Assembly (NCBI RefSeq): GCF_900103405.1
Contig: NZ_FNHX01000001.1
Coordinates: 186,001 to 250,000, forward strand
Length of the DNA: 64,000 bases
Direction of reading: 5' to 3'
DNA from: Polaromonas sp. JS666
GTDB taxonomy: Bacteria > Pseudomonadota > Gammaproteobacteria > Burkholderiales > Burkholderiaceae_C
Shown one piece after another: positions 1 through 7,792 of this stretch (positions are counted from its first letter, which is position 1; every line of letters begins with the position of its first letter). Under the pieces are notes generated by a model. It worked only from the letters and a program-made list of their open reading frames with translations. It was not told where the DNA came from and did no database searches. The position numbers and the translations under genes were made by a program.

Positions 1-36
1 AGGCCGCATTCCCGGCGGCACAGTAGTTGCTTTGAG

Positions 37-172
37 TGATCCGCCCGGCTAACGACGGCCGGGCAAGGCGCGGCCTGTACCTATGTAGGGGCCGTTGCCC
101 GGCGGATCAATGGATAACGACGTCCACTTCCAGCCTCCCACTTTGGGGGCGCCTGGGGGTGGATTTTTTTTT
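37..172 (+). promoter_or_regulatory. Structured leader with two ANTAR-type hairpins and an overlapping terminator
   Basis: Hairpin P1 pairs 44-50 with 57-63 around the six-base loop AACGAC (51-56). Hairpin P2 pairs 111-115 with 122-126 around the same loop AACGAC (116-121). Both stems close with a T-G wobble. P2's 3' arm shares bases 123-126 with the 5' arm of an intrinsic terminator (123-131 with 155-163, then nine T). An outer stem, 37-43 with 103-109, brackets P1 and a middle hairpin (63-66/95-98 and 72-75/90-93), placing P2 next to the junction. ANTAR antiterminators such as NasR/NasT and EutV recognise paired hairpins with hexaloops carrying A at position 1 and G at position 4; both loops fit. 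Inference: a NasT-type protein stabilises P2, blocks the terminator and switches on the nitrite channel gene. Confidence 0.62.
123..172 (+). terminator. Intrinsic terminator (attenuator) in the FNT gene leader
   Basis: TCCACTTCC (123-131) pairs along its full length with GGGGGTGGA (155-163), with two G-T wobbles, and is followed directly by T164-172. It lies 38 bases before the channel gene's ATG, so it can only act as an attenuator of that gene or as the end of an upstream transcript. Its 5' arm is shared with the second ANTAR-type hairpin, which favours attenuation. Confidence 0.65.
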
Positions 173-210
173 GGCCGTTTGAGGCCGATAGCAAAAAACT
201 TGAGGAACAT

Positions 211-1023
211 ATGGCTTATCTAGTGCCTTCGGAATTTGTGACCAAGATGGTGGACGCGGGGGAGTCCAAGATATTCATGTCCACCCGCGACACCGTTATC
301 CGGGCCTACATGGCCGGCGCCATCCTGGCCCTGGCGGCCTGGTTCGCCGTCACCATCAATGTGCAGACCGGCCAGCCCCTGCTGGGCGCCGTGCTGTTCC
401 CGGTGGGGTTTGTCATGCTCTACCTGTTCGGCTTTGATTTGCTGACCGGCGTCTTCGTGCTGTGCCCGCTGGCGCTGATCGACAAGCGCCCGGGCGTCAC
501 CGTCAAGGGCGTGCTGCGCAACTGGGGCCTGGTCTTTACCGGCAACTTCCTCGGGGCCTTCACCGTGGCCGTGATGATGGCCATCTACGTCACCAACGGC
601 TTCTCGACGGAGCCCAGCGCGGTCGGCAAGGCCATCGGCGTGGTGGGCGAGAACCGCACCCTGGGCTACCAGAAGTACGGCGCCAACGGCATGCTCACGC
701 TCTTCGTGCGCGGCATGCTGTGCAACTGGATGGTGTCGGCCGGCGTGGTCGGCGCGATGATCTCCACCCAGGTCAGCGGCAAGGTGATCGCGATGTGGAT
801 GCCCATCATGCTGTTTTTCTACATGGTGTTCGAGCACTCCATCGTGAACATGTTTCTGTTCCCCTCGGGCCTGCTGCTGGGCGCGCACTTCACCATCATG
901 GACTACCTGATCTGGAACGAAATCCCCACGGTGCTGGGCAACCTGGTGGGCGGCCTGGCCTTCACCGGCTTGACGCTGTATGCCACCCACGTTAAAACCG
1001 GACCGACCCGTTCCTTCAAATAA
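211..1023 (+). CDS. Formate/nitrite transporter (FNT) family channel, probably nitrite
   Basis: A 270-residue inner-membrane protein with about six hydrophobic spans, the normal size for FocA/NirC-type pentameric channels. FNT-like stretches include PVGFVMLYLFGFDLLTG near residue 75 and the LCNWMVSAG and FEHSIVNMF motifs, which belong to the pore region and carry the central His. The ATG at 211 follows GAGGA at 202-206. The structured leader at 37-172, which resembles nitrate-assimilation antiterminator targets, and the PP2C-kinase fusion that follows suggest a nitrite import role in nitrate/nitrite assimilation. A formate or other small-anion channel cannot be excluded from sequence alone. 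No nitrate or nitrite reductase genes lie in the window. Confidence 0.9.
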   Translation: MAYLVPSEFVTKMVDAGESKIFMSTRDTVIRAYMAGAILALAAWFAVTINVQTGQPLLGAVLFPVGFVMLYLFGFDLLTGVFVLCPLALIDKRPGVTVKGVLRNWGLVFTGNFLGAFTVAVMMAIYVTNGFSTEPSAVGKAIGVVGENRTLGYQKYGANGMLTLFVRGMLCNWMVSAGVVGAMISTQVSGKVIAMWMPIMLFFYMVFEHSIVNMFLFPSGLLLGAHFTIMDYLIWNEIPTVLGNLVGGLAFTGLTLYATHVKTGPTRSFK

Positions 1024-1042
1024 TCCGCCTCCACAACAAAAG

Positions 1043-1073
1043 CCCTCGCGCCTGCCAGTTGCGCGAGGGTTTT
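1043..1073 (+). terminator. Hairpin terminator between FNT gene and kinase gene
   Basis: CCCTCGCGC (1043-1051) pairs perfectly with GCGCGAGGG (1061-1069) over a nine-base loop, followed by TTTT (1070-1073). It ends only 13 bases before the kinase ATG, and no Shine-Dalgarno sequence is visible there. It may limit read-through from the channel gene into the kinase gene. Confidence 0.6.
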
Positions 1074-1086
1074 GCCGCCACCCCCT

Positions 1087-2832
1087 ATGTCCCCTGAACT
1101 GAAGATCTCGGCAGGCCAGTATTCGGACAAGGGCCGCAAGGAAAGCAACCAGGATTTCCACGGCATCTACGTGCCGCAGGAGCCGCAGCTCAGCGCCAAG
1201 GGCATCGCCATCGCGCTGGCCGACGGCATCAGCAGCAGCGCCGTCAGCGACGTGGCCAGCCAGTACGCCGTCGCCGGTTTCCTGGAAGACTATTACTGCA
1301 CCTCGGAAGCCTGGACGGTCAAGACATCGGCCGAGCGCATCCTGAGCGCCACCAACTCCTGGCTGCATGCGCAGACGCAAAAAAGCCCTTACCGCTACGA
1401 CCAGGACAAGGGTTATGTGTGCACCTTGAGCGCCATGGTCATCAAGTCGGCGACCGCGCATATTTTTCATGTTGGCGATTCACGTATTTACCGCCTGCGC
1501 GGCAAGGCGCTGGAGCAGCTCACCCGCGACCACCGCGTGTGGATCGCCCAGGGCCAGAGCTACCTGGGCCGCGCGCTGGGCTTCAAGCCCCAGCTGGAAA
1601 TCGACTACCAGACCCAGCAGCTGGAGCCGGGCGACATCTTTTTGCTGGCCACCGACGGCGTGTACGAACACGTGAGCGAGCACGACATGGCCGCCATCAT
1701 TCGCAGCCATGCCGATGAAGCCGGCGGGCTGGATACTGCCGCGAAGTCCATCGTCGGCAAGGCCTTTGAGCGCGGCAGCGCCGACAACCTCACGGCCCAG
1801 GTTGTGCGCGTCGACGCGCTGCCGCGCCGCGAGGCCGGCGAGATGCTGCAGCAGCTGTCGGGCCTGCCGCTGCCGCCCATGCTGGAGGCCAGGGCGCAGT
1901 TTGACGGCTACACCATTGTTCGCGAAGTGCAGGGCAGCAGCCGCAGCCATATCTACCTGGCCACCGACAACGACAGCGGCGCGCTTGCCATCCTCAAAAC
2001 CCCATCCATAGACCTGGGCGGTGACCCGGCCTACCTGGAGCGTTTTTTGACCGAGGAGTGGATCGCCAGGCGCATCAACAGCGCGCACGTGCTCAAGCCC
2101 TATGTGCCGACCCGCAAGCGCCACTACGTGTATGTGGCCACCGAATACATAGACGGGCAGACCCTGGCGCAATGGATGCGGGACAACCCCCGGCCCCCGC
2201 TCGAGGCGGTGCGCGGCCTGGTCGAGCAGCTCGCCAAAGGCCTGCGCGCCTTTCACCGGCTCGAGATGCTGCACCAGGACTTGCGGCCCGAGAACATCAT
2301 GATCGACGGCACGGGCACCGCCAAGATCATCGACTTCGGCTCAACCCGCGTCGCCAGCCTTGTGGAAGCGGACACACCCGGCGGCCAAGACAAGATCCTG
2401 GGCACGGCCCAGTACTCGGCGCCTGAATATTTCCTGGGCGAGGGCGGCAGCCCGCGCTCCGACCTTTTCTCCCTGGGCGTCATCACCTACCAGATGCTGA
2501 CCGGCCGCCTGCCTTACGGCGCCGAAGTCGCCAAATGCCGCACCCGCGCCGCGCAGAACAAGCTGCGCTACGACTCCGCGCTGCGCGACGACCGAGAGAT
2601 CCCGGCCTGGATAGACGAGGTGCTGCGCAAGGCCGTGCACCCCGACCCGGCCAAACGCTACGGCGAGCTCTCGGAGTTTGTCCACGACCTGCGCCACCCC
2701 AGCCAGGACTTCCTGAACAAGACGCGCCAGCCGCTGCTCGAGCGCAACCCCGTGGCCTTCTGGCGGGGTGTTTCCCTGATCCTGGCAGCGGTCATCGTGG
2801 TGCTGGTGGCGCTGAAATCCCACACCGGTTAG
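1087..2832 (+). CDS. Bifunctional PP2C-type phosphatase / Ser-Thr protein kinase, membrane-anchored
   Basis: 581 residues. The N-terminal half (about 5-235) is a PP2C phosphatase with the acidic metal-binding motifs ALADGIS, HVGDSRIYRL, LLATDGVYEH and GSADNLTAQV. The rest (about 260-540) is a Hanks-type kinase: AILK supplies the ATP-site lysine, the catalytic loop is HQDLRPENIM (Q replaces R of HRD), and DFGST is the metal-binding loop. A single hydrophobic span near residues 558-576 ends the protein, so both domains should face the cytoplasm. Such fusions occur beside nitrate/nitrite transport genes in Burkholderiales, which fits the FNT neighbour; the target protein is unknown. The open frame extends upstream to a TTG at 1072 inside the terminator, so I prefer the ATG at 1087. 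No clear ribosome site is seen. Confidence 0.9.
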   Translation: MSPELKISAGQYSDKGRKESNQDFHGIYVPQEPQLSAKGIAIALADGISSSAVSDVASQYAVAGFLEDYYCTSEAWTVKTSAERILSATNSWLHAQTQKSPYRYDQDKGYVCTLSAMVIKSATAHIFHVGDSRIYRLRGKALEQLTRDHRVWIAQGQSYLGRALGFKPQLEIDYQTQQLEPGDIFLLATDGVYEHVSEHDMAAIIRSHADEAGGLDTAAKSIVGKAFERGSADNLTAQVVRVDALPRREAGEMLQQLSGLPLPPMLEARAQFDGYTIVREVQGSSRSHIYLATDNDSGALAILKTPSIDLGGDPAYLERFLTEEWIARRINSAHVLKPYVPTRKRHYVYVATEYIDGQTLAQWMRDNPRPPLEAVRGLVEQLAKGLRAFHRLEMLHQDLRPENIMIDGTGTAKIIDFGSTRVASLVEADTPGGQDKILGTAQYSAPEYFLGEGGSPRSDLFSLGVITYQMLTGRLPYGAEVAKCRTRAAQNKLRYDSALRDDREIPAWIDEVLRKAVHPDPAKRYGELSEFVHDLRHPSQDFLNKTRQPLLERNPVAFWRGVSLILAAVIVVLVALKSHTG

Positions 2833-2841
2833 CCAGGGTCC

Positions 2842-5013
2842 TCAGGCCGCCGCCCACTCGCGGTTCTCCATCACCGCCAGGATATGCCGGGCTGCGCGCG
2901 CGGCGCCATCGGTTTCCACCGGCTTGTAGCTGACCGGCGCGTGCATGGTTTGCAGCGCCTTGTCGGCCAGCTCGCGCACCGTCAGGTCGCTGAAACGCAC
3001 CGTGCACTCCGCGCAGTAGTTGCGCATGCGGTTGGTGACGTGGATGCACTGCTCAAAATGTCGCTCAAGCGGAAAGCGCAGGAAGGGGCGGCGTGTGGCC
3101 ACCAGCTCCATGCAGGTGCTGAGCCCGCCCTGCACCAGTGCCAGGTCGGAGCAGGCGAGGTGTTCGAACAGCTTGTGCACATAGGGCAAAACGTCAAGGC
3201 CATCCATCGTGGGAAAGGCGTCGCGCGGCAGTCGCGGGCCGGCTACCAGCACCATGCGCAGCTCGGGCACCTGCTTCTTCATCAGCGGGAAGGTCTGCGC
3301 GATGCGATGCAGCAGCGAGCCACCCACCGAGGTTCCGCCCACCGCCGCGATCACCAGCTTTTCATCGCGGGCGTAGCCGTGGCGCGCGCGCAGGGCATCG
3401 GTGTCGGCCAGCGACTTCGGGTCAAAGGGCAGGGCATAGCCGGTAAAGGCAAAGTTGCGCTTTGTCCAGTCGCGGATGTCGGGCAGCCCGGGGCCGAAAG
3501 GCAGGTCGGGCACGTCGTCCTCGTTGCCCACGAAAATCGCGCGGTCGCGGATCCAGGGGTAGCGTGCCACATGCTCGATGTCGTCGGCATTGCGGTCGGC
3601 GCACAGGAAGGCTTCGCGCTCATTGCCTTCTTCCATGGGCAGGCAACCCACGAAGTCGGTCAGGAAGACGAATGGCTGGCGCTTGAGCTCGGGGTTCTCA
3701 TGGTAGTGGTAGTCCACCTCCCAGGACTCGTCGCCGATGACGATGTCGTAGTGCTCGGCTTTCATCAGCTCGGCGAAGACCAGGAAGTTCAGCGCCATCA
3801 CCTCGTCCATGGTGCGCAGCGCGAAGAAGGCCTGCAGGTCGTGTTCGCCCGCCTGGCTTTCGAAGTGCCGGCTTTCGTTGCCCAGGCGCTTGCAGATGGG
3901 GTGGACGCGTTCGCCTTCGCGCTCCAGGTAGGTAGACGCCGGCTGCACGGTGAACCAGTCGATCTGCAGGTCGGGCTGCTGGGCCCGCATTTCGCGGGCG
4001 ATCGCCAGGTCGCGCTGCACATGGCCCAGGCCGATGGCGCTGGAGATAAAAAGGGCTTTGCGTTTGCGCGCCATGCCGCGCACCCAGGTGGCATGCGTGG
4101 GCGCCGCACCCACAAAATCGCGCACGGCGCGGGCAAAAGCAATTGGGTCGCGGCCCGCCAGCAGATGGCCGCCGCCTTCGATTTTGAGCATGCGCGCGCC
4201 CGGTACCAGGCTGGCAACGGTTTCGCCCTGGCTGAGCGGCGCGATCCTGTCGTTGTCGCCGTGGATCACCAGCGTGGGGCAACGCACGCCCTTGGCCAGT
4301 TCGCGCACGTCGTTGCCCAGCCAGCCGGTGCGGCCCATGGCCACGGTGTCGCCGCTGGAGACCCAGCCGTTGCGAACCACCGCATCTTCGAGCGGCTTGG
4401 TTGAATGCGGTTCATTGAACGCCGCGCCGAAGAAGCCGTCCAGGAAGGCCGGCCAGTTGCCGCGCATCTTCAGCAGCGCCTGCTGGGCGGCCTCGTGCAT
4501 GGCCGGGTCTTCCATGCGCATGTTCACCCAGCCGCCGGCGCTGATGAGGTGCGATACGCGCTGTGGTTGCTCGTGGGCCAGGCGGATGGCCGTCATCGCG
4601 GTGGCCGAGATGCCGACGACGGCGGTGCGGTCGATATCCAGCGCGTCCAGAACCGCCACGAAATCCGCGTAGTAGTGGTCGAAGCTGTAGCCGGCCTGTG
4701 TGGCGGGGCGGTCGGAGCGGCCATTGCCGCGCAGGTCCATCACCGCCACCCGGAAGTGCTGCGACAGCCAGGGCACGACGCCGCGCAGCAGGTAGGTGTT
4801 GGCGATCTGGTAGATGGGTGCAAAGGCCAGCCATGGGCCGCTCTCGCCGAACTGGCCGTACCAGGTGCGCACGCCGTCCCGCTCAACAAAGCCCTGGCGG
4901 TGCGGCTCGACGGTTTCGTAGGGATAGGGCTCGGGCAGGGTGCCCGGCGCCGGCAGCTCGCCGGCGACAAGCGCGAGGCGCTTGGGGATGTGGGGGGACG
5001 TGTCAGCCATCAT
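2842..5013 (-). CDS. Alpha/beta hydrolase - glycosyltransferase fusion protein
   Basis: 723 residues in two parts. Residues about 40-305 are an alpha/beta hydrolase like enol-lactone hydrolases: nucleophile loop VVGISATAM (G-x-S-x-T, not the usual G-x-S-x-G), acid in VIHGDNDRIAPL and His in GGGHLLAG. From about 315 (ALFISSAIGLGHVQRDLAIA) to the end it resembles GT-B glycosyltransferases of the MurG/MGT type, with the nucleotide-sugar motif VQGGLSTCMELVATRRP near residue 625. The start is ATGATG behind AAGAGGA. Its ATG overlaps the stop of the upstream tetR gene (ATGA), so the two are probably translated together and the TetR protein likely controls it. Possible roles are making or modifying a glycosylated lipid or secondary metabolite; the substrate is not readable from sequence. 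It converges on the kinase gene, ending 9 bases past that gene's stop. Confidence 0.8.
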   Translation of the reverse strand: MMADTSPHIPKRLALVAGELPAPGTLPEPYPYETVEPHRQGFVERDGVRTWYGQFGESGPWLAFAPIYQIANTYLLRGVVPWLSQHFRVAVMDLRGNGRSDRPATQAGYSFDHYYADFVAVLDALDIDRTAVVGISATAMTAIRLAHEQPQRVSHLISAGGWVNMRMEDPAMHEAAQQALLKMRGNWPAFLDGFFGAAFNEPHSTKPLEDAVVRNGWVSSGDTVAMGRTGWLGNDVRELAKGVRCPTLVIHGDNDRIAPLSQGETVASLVPGARMLKIEGGGHLLAGRDPIAFARAVRDFVGAAPTHATWVRGMARKRKALFISSAIGLGHVQRDLAIAREMRAQQPDLQIDWFTVQPASTYLEREGERVHPICKRLGNESRHFESQAGEHDLQAFFALRTMDEVMALNFLVFAELMKAEHYDIVIGDESWEVDYHYHENPELKRQPFVFLTDFVGCLPMEEGNEREAFLCADRNADDIEHVARYPWIRDRAIFVGNEDDVPDLPFGPGLPDIRDWTKRNFAFTGYALPFDPKSLADTDALRARHGYARDEKLVIAAVGGTSVGGSLLHRIAQTFPLMKKQVPELRMVLVAGPRLPRDAFPTMDGLDVLPYVHKLFEHLACSDLALVQGGLSTCMELVATRRPFLRFPLERHFEQCIHVTNRMRNYCAECTVRFSDLTVRELADKALQTMHAPVSYKPVETDGAARAARHILAVMENREWAAA

Positions 5014-5696
5014 GTCCTCTTGCGGTTGCGTGGGGTTTGAGGGGCCTCCGCCTGGCGCAGCAGCAAGGCCAGGGCTTCAAGGGCTTCGTGCTGGTGCCCC
5101 TGCTTTTCAGGAATGCCCAGCGCCATGCTGGCTTCCATGCCGATCCAGAACCAGGTGATCCAGGCCGAGATGGCCCGGCCCGACACAGGCAGTTCCAGGC
5201 CCGAGCCGGCCAGAAATTCGTCCACCGCGCCTTCGATCAGCTTTTGCCAGGCCAGCAGCCGCGGCGTGAATTCGCTGCGCAACACCTCGTCGTGAAAGCT
5301 CGCTGCCATCAGCTCCATCAGCAGCTTGACGAAGCCCGAGGCCAGGTCTTCTTCGTAGAACTCGCGCGCCTGCTGCCACTTCTGCGACGCAGGGGTGGGC
5401 GCCGCATACATGCCGGCCTGGCGTTCGAGCAGGCGGGTGTTGGCCTCGTCCAGCACGGCCAGCACCAGTTGCTGCTTGCCGCGAAAGTGGTAGCCGATCA
5501 GGGCGTGGTTCACGCCCGCATCGCTCGCGATGTCGCGCACATTGAGGTTGGCGTAGCCCTGCTCAACCAGGCGCCGCCGGGTGGCCTCGAGGATCAGTGT
5601 TCGGGTGGACATACCGTCAGCGCGCGTGGCGCGGGCTGGCGCGGCTTTGGCCGCTGCCGGGCGCCGGCCTTTAGTTTGAACAAGTGTTTTATCCAT
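5010..5696 (-). CDS. TetR family transcriptional regulator
   Basis: 228 residues. The N-terminal helix-turn-helix is clear: ILEATRRRLVEQGYANLNV followed by RDIASDAGVNHALIGYHF at about residues 35-75, with the GYHF-K recognition signature of TetR proteins. The remainder is a helical ligand-binding domain. About 25 basic, Ala-rich residues precede the domain, so translation could also begin further in at the MSTRTLIL methionine. The stop overlaps the ATG of the hydrolase-glycosyltransferase gene. A 9+9 inverted repeat spans its own start codon (5675-5705), implying autoregulation. Ligand unknown. Confidence 0.9.
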   Translation of the reverse strand: MDKTLVQTKGRRPAAAKAAPARATRADGMSTRTLILEATRRRLVEQGYANLNVRDIASDAGVNHALIGYHFRGKQQLVLAVLDEANTRLLERQAGMYAAPTPASQKWQQAREFYEEDLASGFVKLLMELMAASFHDEVLRSEFTPRLLAWQKLIEGAVDEFLAGSGLELPVSGRAISAWITWFWIGMEASMALGIPEKQGHQHEALEALALLLRQAEAPQTPRNRKRT

Positions 5697-5705
5697 TTGT
5701 TCAAA
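5675..5705. promoter_or_regulatory. Probable TetR operator over the tetR start codon
   Basis: TTTGAACAA (5675-5683) and TTGTTCAAA (5697-5705) form a perfect inverted repeat with a 13-base spacer; half-sites are 22 bases apart, about two helical turns. The tetR ATG (complement of 5694-5696) lies within it. Size and placement fit a self-repressing TetR site; binding by this TetR is inferred. Confidence 0.6.
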
Positions 5706-5817
5706 TTATGTGGGTCACCCGACAGCCTGTCAATGCAGGGCGGGCGGAAATAGTGACACAGCGCCGGGCCGGGGGACGGCCTTGCTGCGTCTGGATAGCG
5801 AATTCGCCGGATACCAG

Positions 5818-5934
5818 GGCGAGCTGTCAGAGGGTGTCCACGACCTGCGCCGCCCCAGCCAGGACTTCCTGCTGGCTGTGGTCATCGTGGTTGATTCTGG
5901 CGCTGAAATCGACGACGGGTTAGCCCGGGTCTTA
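5818..5934 (+). pseudogene. Decayed partial copy of the 3' end of the PP2C-kinase gene
   Basis: Bases 5818-5871 match 2662-2714 closely (both hold TCCACGACCTGCGCC and CCCCAGCCAGGACTTCCTG). Bases 5872-5934 match 2781-2843 (GTCATCGTGGT, GGCGCTGAAATC and GGGTTAGCC around the stop codon). About 66 bases present in the intact gene (2715-2780) are missing. There is no start and no kinase domain, so it is a remnant. The intact 3' end and this copy flank the tetR/hydrolase-glycosyltransferase segment in the same orientation. Confidence 0.75.
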
Positions 5935-6426
5935 ACGGCTGCCGCCATAGTCCGCCAGCAGCCCGGGTAGCGCCCGGTCGGCGATCTGCAGCTGCTCGGG
6001 GCTGAACTGCGCCAGCAGGGCCTGCGCGGCCGCGTCCAGCGCCGCCAGGGTGTTGGAGCGCCGCTGCGCGTCGGCCAGCAATTGCTGGAAGGCGTCTTTG
6101 GCCGTCTGCTCGTCCACCACGCGCGGGGCCGGCGGCCCGCTGGCCGCCATGTCCAGGAAGCGGGCGCGAAAGTTCTCCCAGGCCGGGCCCTGTTCGCGCG
6201 TGACCAGCAGTTGCACGCGCAGGTCGTAGAGCTTGCGGCTGACCTGTTCCCATGAGCTTTGCGCGCGCTGCGGCGGCTGGCCCGCCGCCTGGCCCTGGCC
6301 GGGGCCGCCACGGTGGCGCTGTCCGCCGCCCGCGCCGCCGCCGAACTGGGCGTGGCTGGCGCAGGCCGTGGCGGCCAGCAGCAGGGCGGCCGTAGCTGTC
6401 CGCCAGTGTGTCGATGAAATCCGCAT
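5932..6426 (-). CDS. Small periplasmic protein, Spy/LTxxQ-like
   Basis: 164 residues from the ATG at 6426, which follows AGGAAAAG; an upstream ATG at 6474 would place 16 residues ahead of the signal peptide. Residues 1-27 are a Sec signal peptide (hydrophobic AALLLAATACASHAQ, likely cleaved after SHA). A Gly/Gln/Arg-rich stretch follows, then a helical domain ending with FSPEQLQIADRALPGLL, which recalls the LTxxQ repeats of Spy/CpxP envelope chaperones. The family link is weak and rests on size, signal peptide and helical pattern. Its stop abuts the kinase-gene remnant, suggesting it was the original convergent neighbour of the kinase gene. Confidence 0.6.
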   Translation of the reverse strand: MRISSTHWRTATAALLLAATACASHAQFGGGAGGGQRHRGGPGQGQAAGQPPQRAQSSWEQVSRKLYDLRVQLLVTREQGPAWENFRARFLDMAASGPPAPRVVDEQTAKDAFQQLLADAQRRSNTLAALDAAAQALLAQFSPEQLQIADRALPGLLADYGGSR

Positions 6427-6603
6427 GTTCTTTTCCTGTGCTGGCGCGCAAACCTCTGCGCCCGCGTATTTCAAAACGCCTGCGCATCCGGCAGGTAGGG
6501 CCGCGGTAAAGCGCGCGTAAACCGCGGGCGGAAACAGGCAACTTTACGTTGGCACTGCACACCCCGCGCGGGCAACCGCAGCCGCCAGGCCCGGGACGGG
6601 TGG

Positions 6604-6642
6604 AAAAGAAAAAAGGGCGGCGCGCCTGCCTGGCGCCCGCCC
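6604..6642 (-). terminator. Terminator for the Bug receptor gene
   Basis: On the minus strand GGGCGGGCGCC pairs with GGCGCGCCGCCC (plus 6632-6642 and 6615-6626, one unpaired base) and is followed by a T-rich tail, read as the A-rich run at 6604-6614 on the plus strand. It lies about 60 bases past the receptor gene's stop. Confidence 0.65.
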
Positions 6643-6700
6643 TTCGACCGTGCGGCGCGGGCATGTGCGCGCCGCGCCGGTGCAGTTCAATGGCAGAACT

Positions 6701-7792
6701 TCAGCTGTCCGCGCGTATCCCGCGCAGCATGATGATGCCGCCCAGGTTGCGCGTGTCGGCGCGCATGCGGGTGCGCAGGCCTTCGGCCGTGGAGGGCGCC
6801 GGCTGCCAGCCCACCGTGATCAGGCGCTGGCGCGTGTCGCCCGTCTTGAGCGCCTCTATCACCGCCGCGCCCAGCTTGTCGCGCACCGCGGCCGGCAGCG
6901 AGGCCGGGCCGGCCAGCGCGGTGAAGAGCTCCATGTCCGCGCCCATGATGCCCACCTCGCGCAGCGTCGGCAGCTCGGGCGCCAGCATGCTGCGCTGCTC
7001 CGAGGTCACGCCTATGACTTTCATCTTGCCGGCCTTGACCTGCTGCATCGCCAGGCCAGGCGGCAGCAGCGCCGCCTGCAGCTGGCCGCCCAGCATGGCC
7101 GTGATGATCTGCGGGTTGCCGGGGTAGGGCACATGCATCACGCCCAGGCCGCCGCTGCGGCTCTTGATCAGCTCCATGCCCAGGTGGCCCGGCGTGCCCG
7201 CGCCCGGCGAGCCGTAGTTGGCCTTGTCGCCCTGGTTGCGCAGCCAGGTCAGCCATTCCTGCGGCGTGTTGCCCTGCGCGAAATTGCTCACCACCATCAC
7301 CATGGGCGTCGTGCCTATCAGCGCGATGGGCGCCAGGTCCACGGCGGGGTCGTAAGGCGCCATCGGGTTCAGCAGCTTGGCGATGGTCAGCTGGCTGTTG
7401 TTCATCACGCCAAAGGTGTGCATGTCGGTCGCCTTGGACACCTGGTCGGCCGCGATGATGCCCGAAGCGCCGGCCTTGTTCTCCACAATCACCGGCTGGC
7501 CCAGGGTTTTTGACAACTGCTCGCTGATGGAGCGCGCCGACAGATCCTGCACCGAACCGGGTGGGAAACCTATGAGCAGGCGTATAGGTTTGGTCGGCCA
7601 CTCGATGGCCACCGGCGCCGCGGCGGCAGGCCGCGCGGCCGCGGGCTTGGCGAGCGCCAGCTTGCCACTGGCCGCGTTGCCTTGGGCGGGATTGGCCTGG
7701 GCCCAGGCGCCGGACGATGCCGCCGCCAGCAATGCCGCTTGCGTGATGGCCAGCGCGCGCCGTGACAGAAGCCGTGAAAGAAGTCGTGTCAT
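6701..7792 (-). CDS. Bug/TctC family periplasmic solute-binding protein
   Basis: 363 residues. The ATG at 7792 follows AGAGGG; the longer frame to 7993 lacks protein-like character before it. Residues 1-32 form a signal peptide ending AQA. After an Ala/Pro/Lys-rich linker, the family signature begins near residue 68: WPTKPIRLLIGFPPG, then GQPVIVENKAGASGIIAAD, and YGSPGAGTPGHLGMEL further on. Bug proteins bind carboxylates or similar small molecules for tripartite tricarboxylate transporters or signal relays. As is common in Burkholderiales, no tctAB membrane genes lie beside it, so the ligand cannot be assigned. Transcribed alone, with its own terminator. Confidence 0.92.
   Translation of the reverse strand: MTRLLSRLLSRRALAITQAALLAAASSGAWAQANPAQGNAASGKLALAKPAAARPAAAAPVAIEWPTKPIRLLIGFPPGSVQDLSARSISEQLSKTLGQPVIVENKAGASGIIAADQVSKATDMHTFGVMNNSQLTIAKLLNPMAPYDPAVDLAPIALIGTTPMVMVVSNFAQGNTPQEWLTWLRNQGDKANYGSPGAGTPGHLGMELIKSRSGGLGVMHVPYPGNPQIITAMLGGQLQAALLPPGLAMQQVKAGKMKVIGVTSEQRSMLAPELPTLREVGIMGADMELFTALAGPASLPAAVRDKLGAAVIEALKTGDTRQRLITVGWQPAPSTAEGLRTRMRADTRNLGGIIMLRGIRADS

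Noticed and set aside
220-1470. 416-codon frame antisense to the FNT gene and kinase gene
   Set aside because: Overlaps two clear genes and a terminator; composition typical of an antisense shadow.
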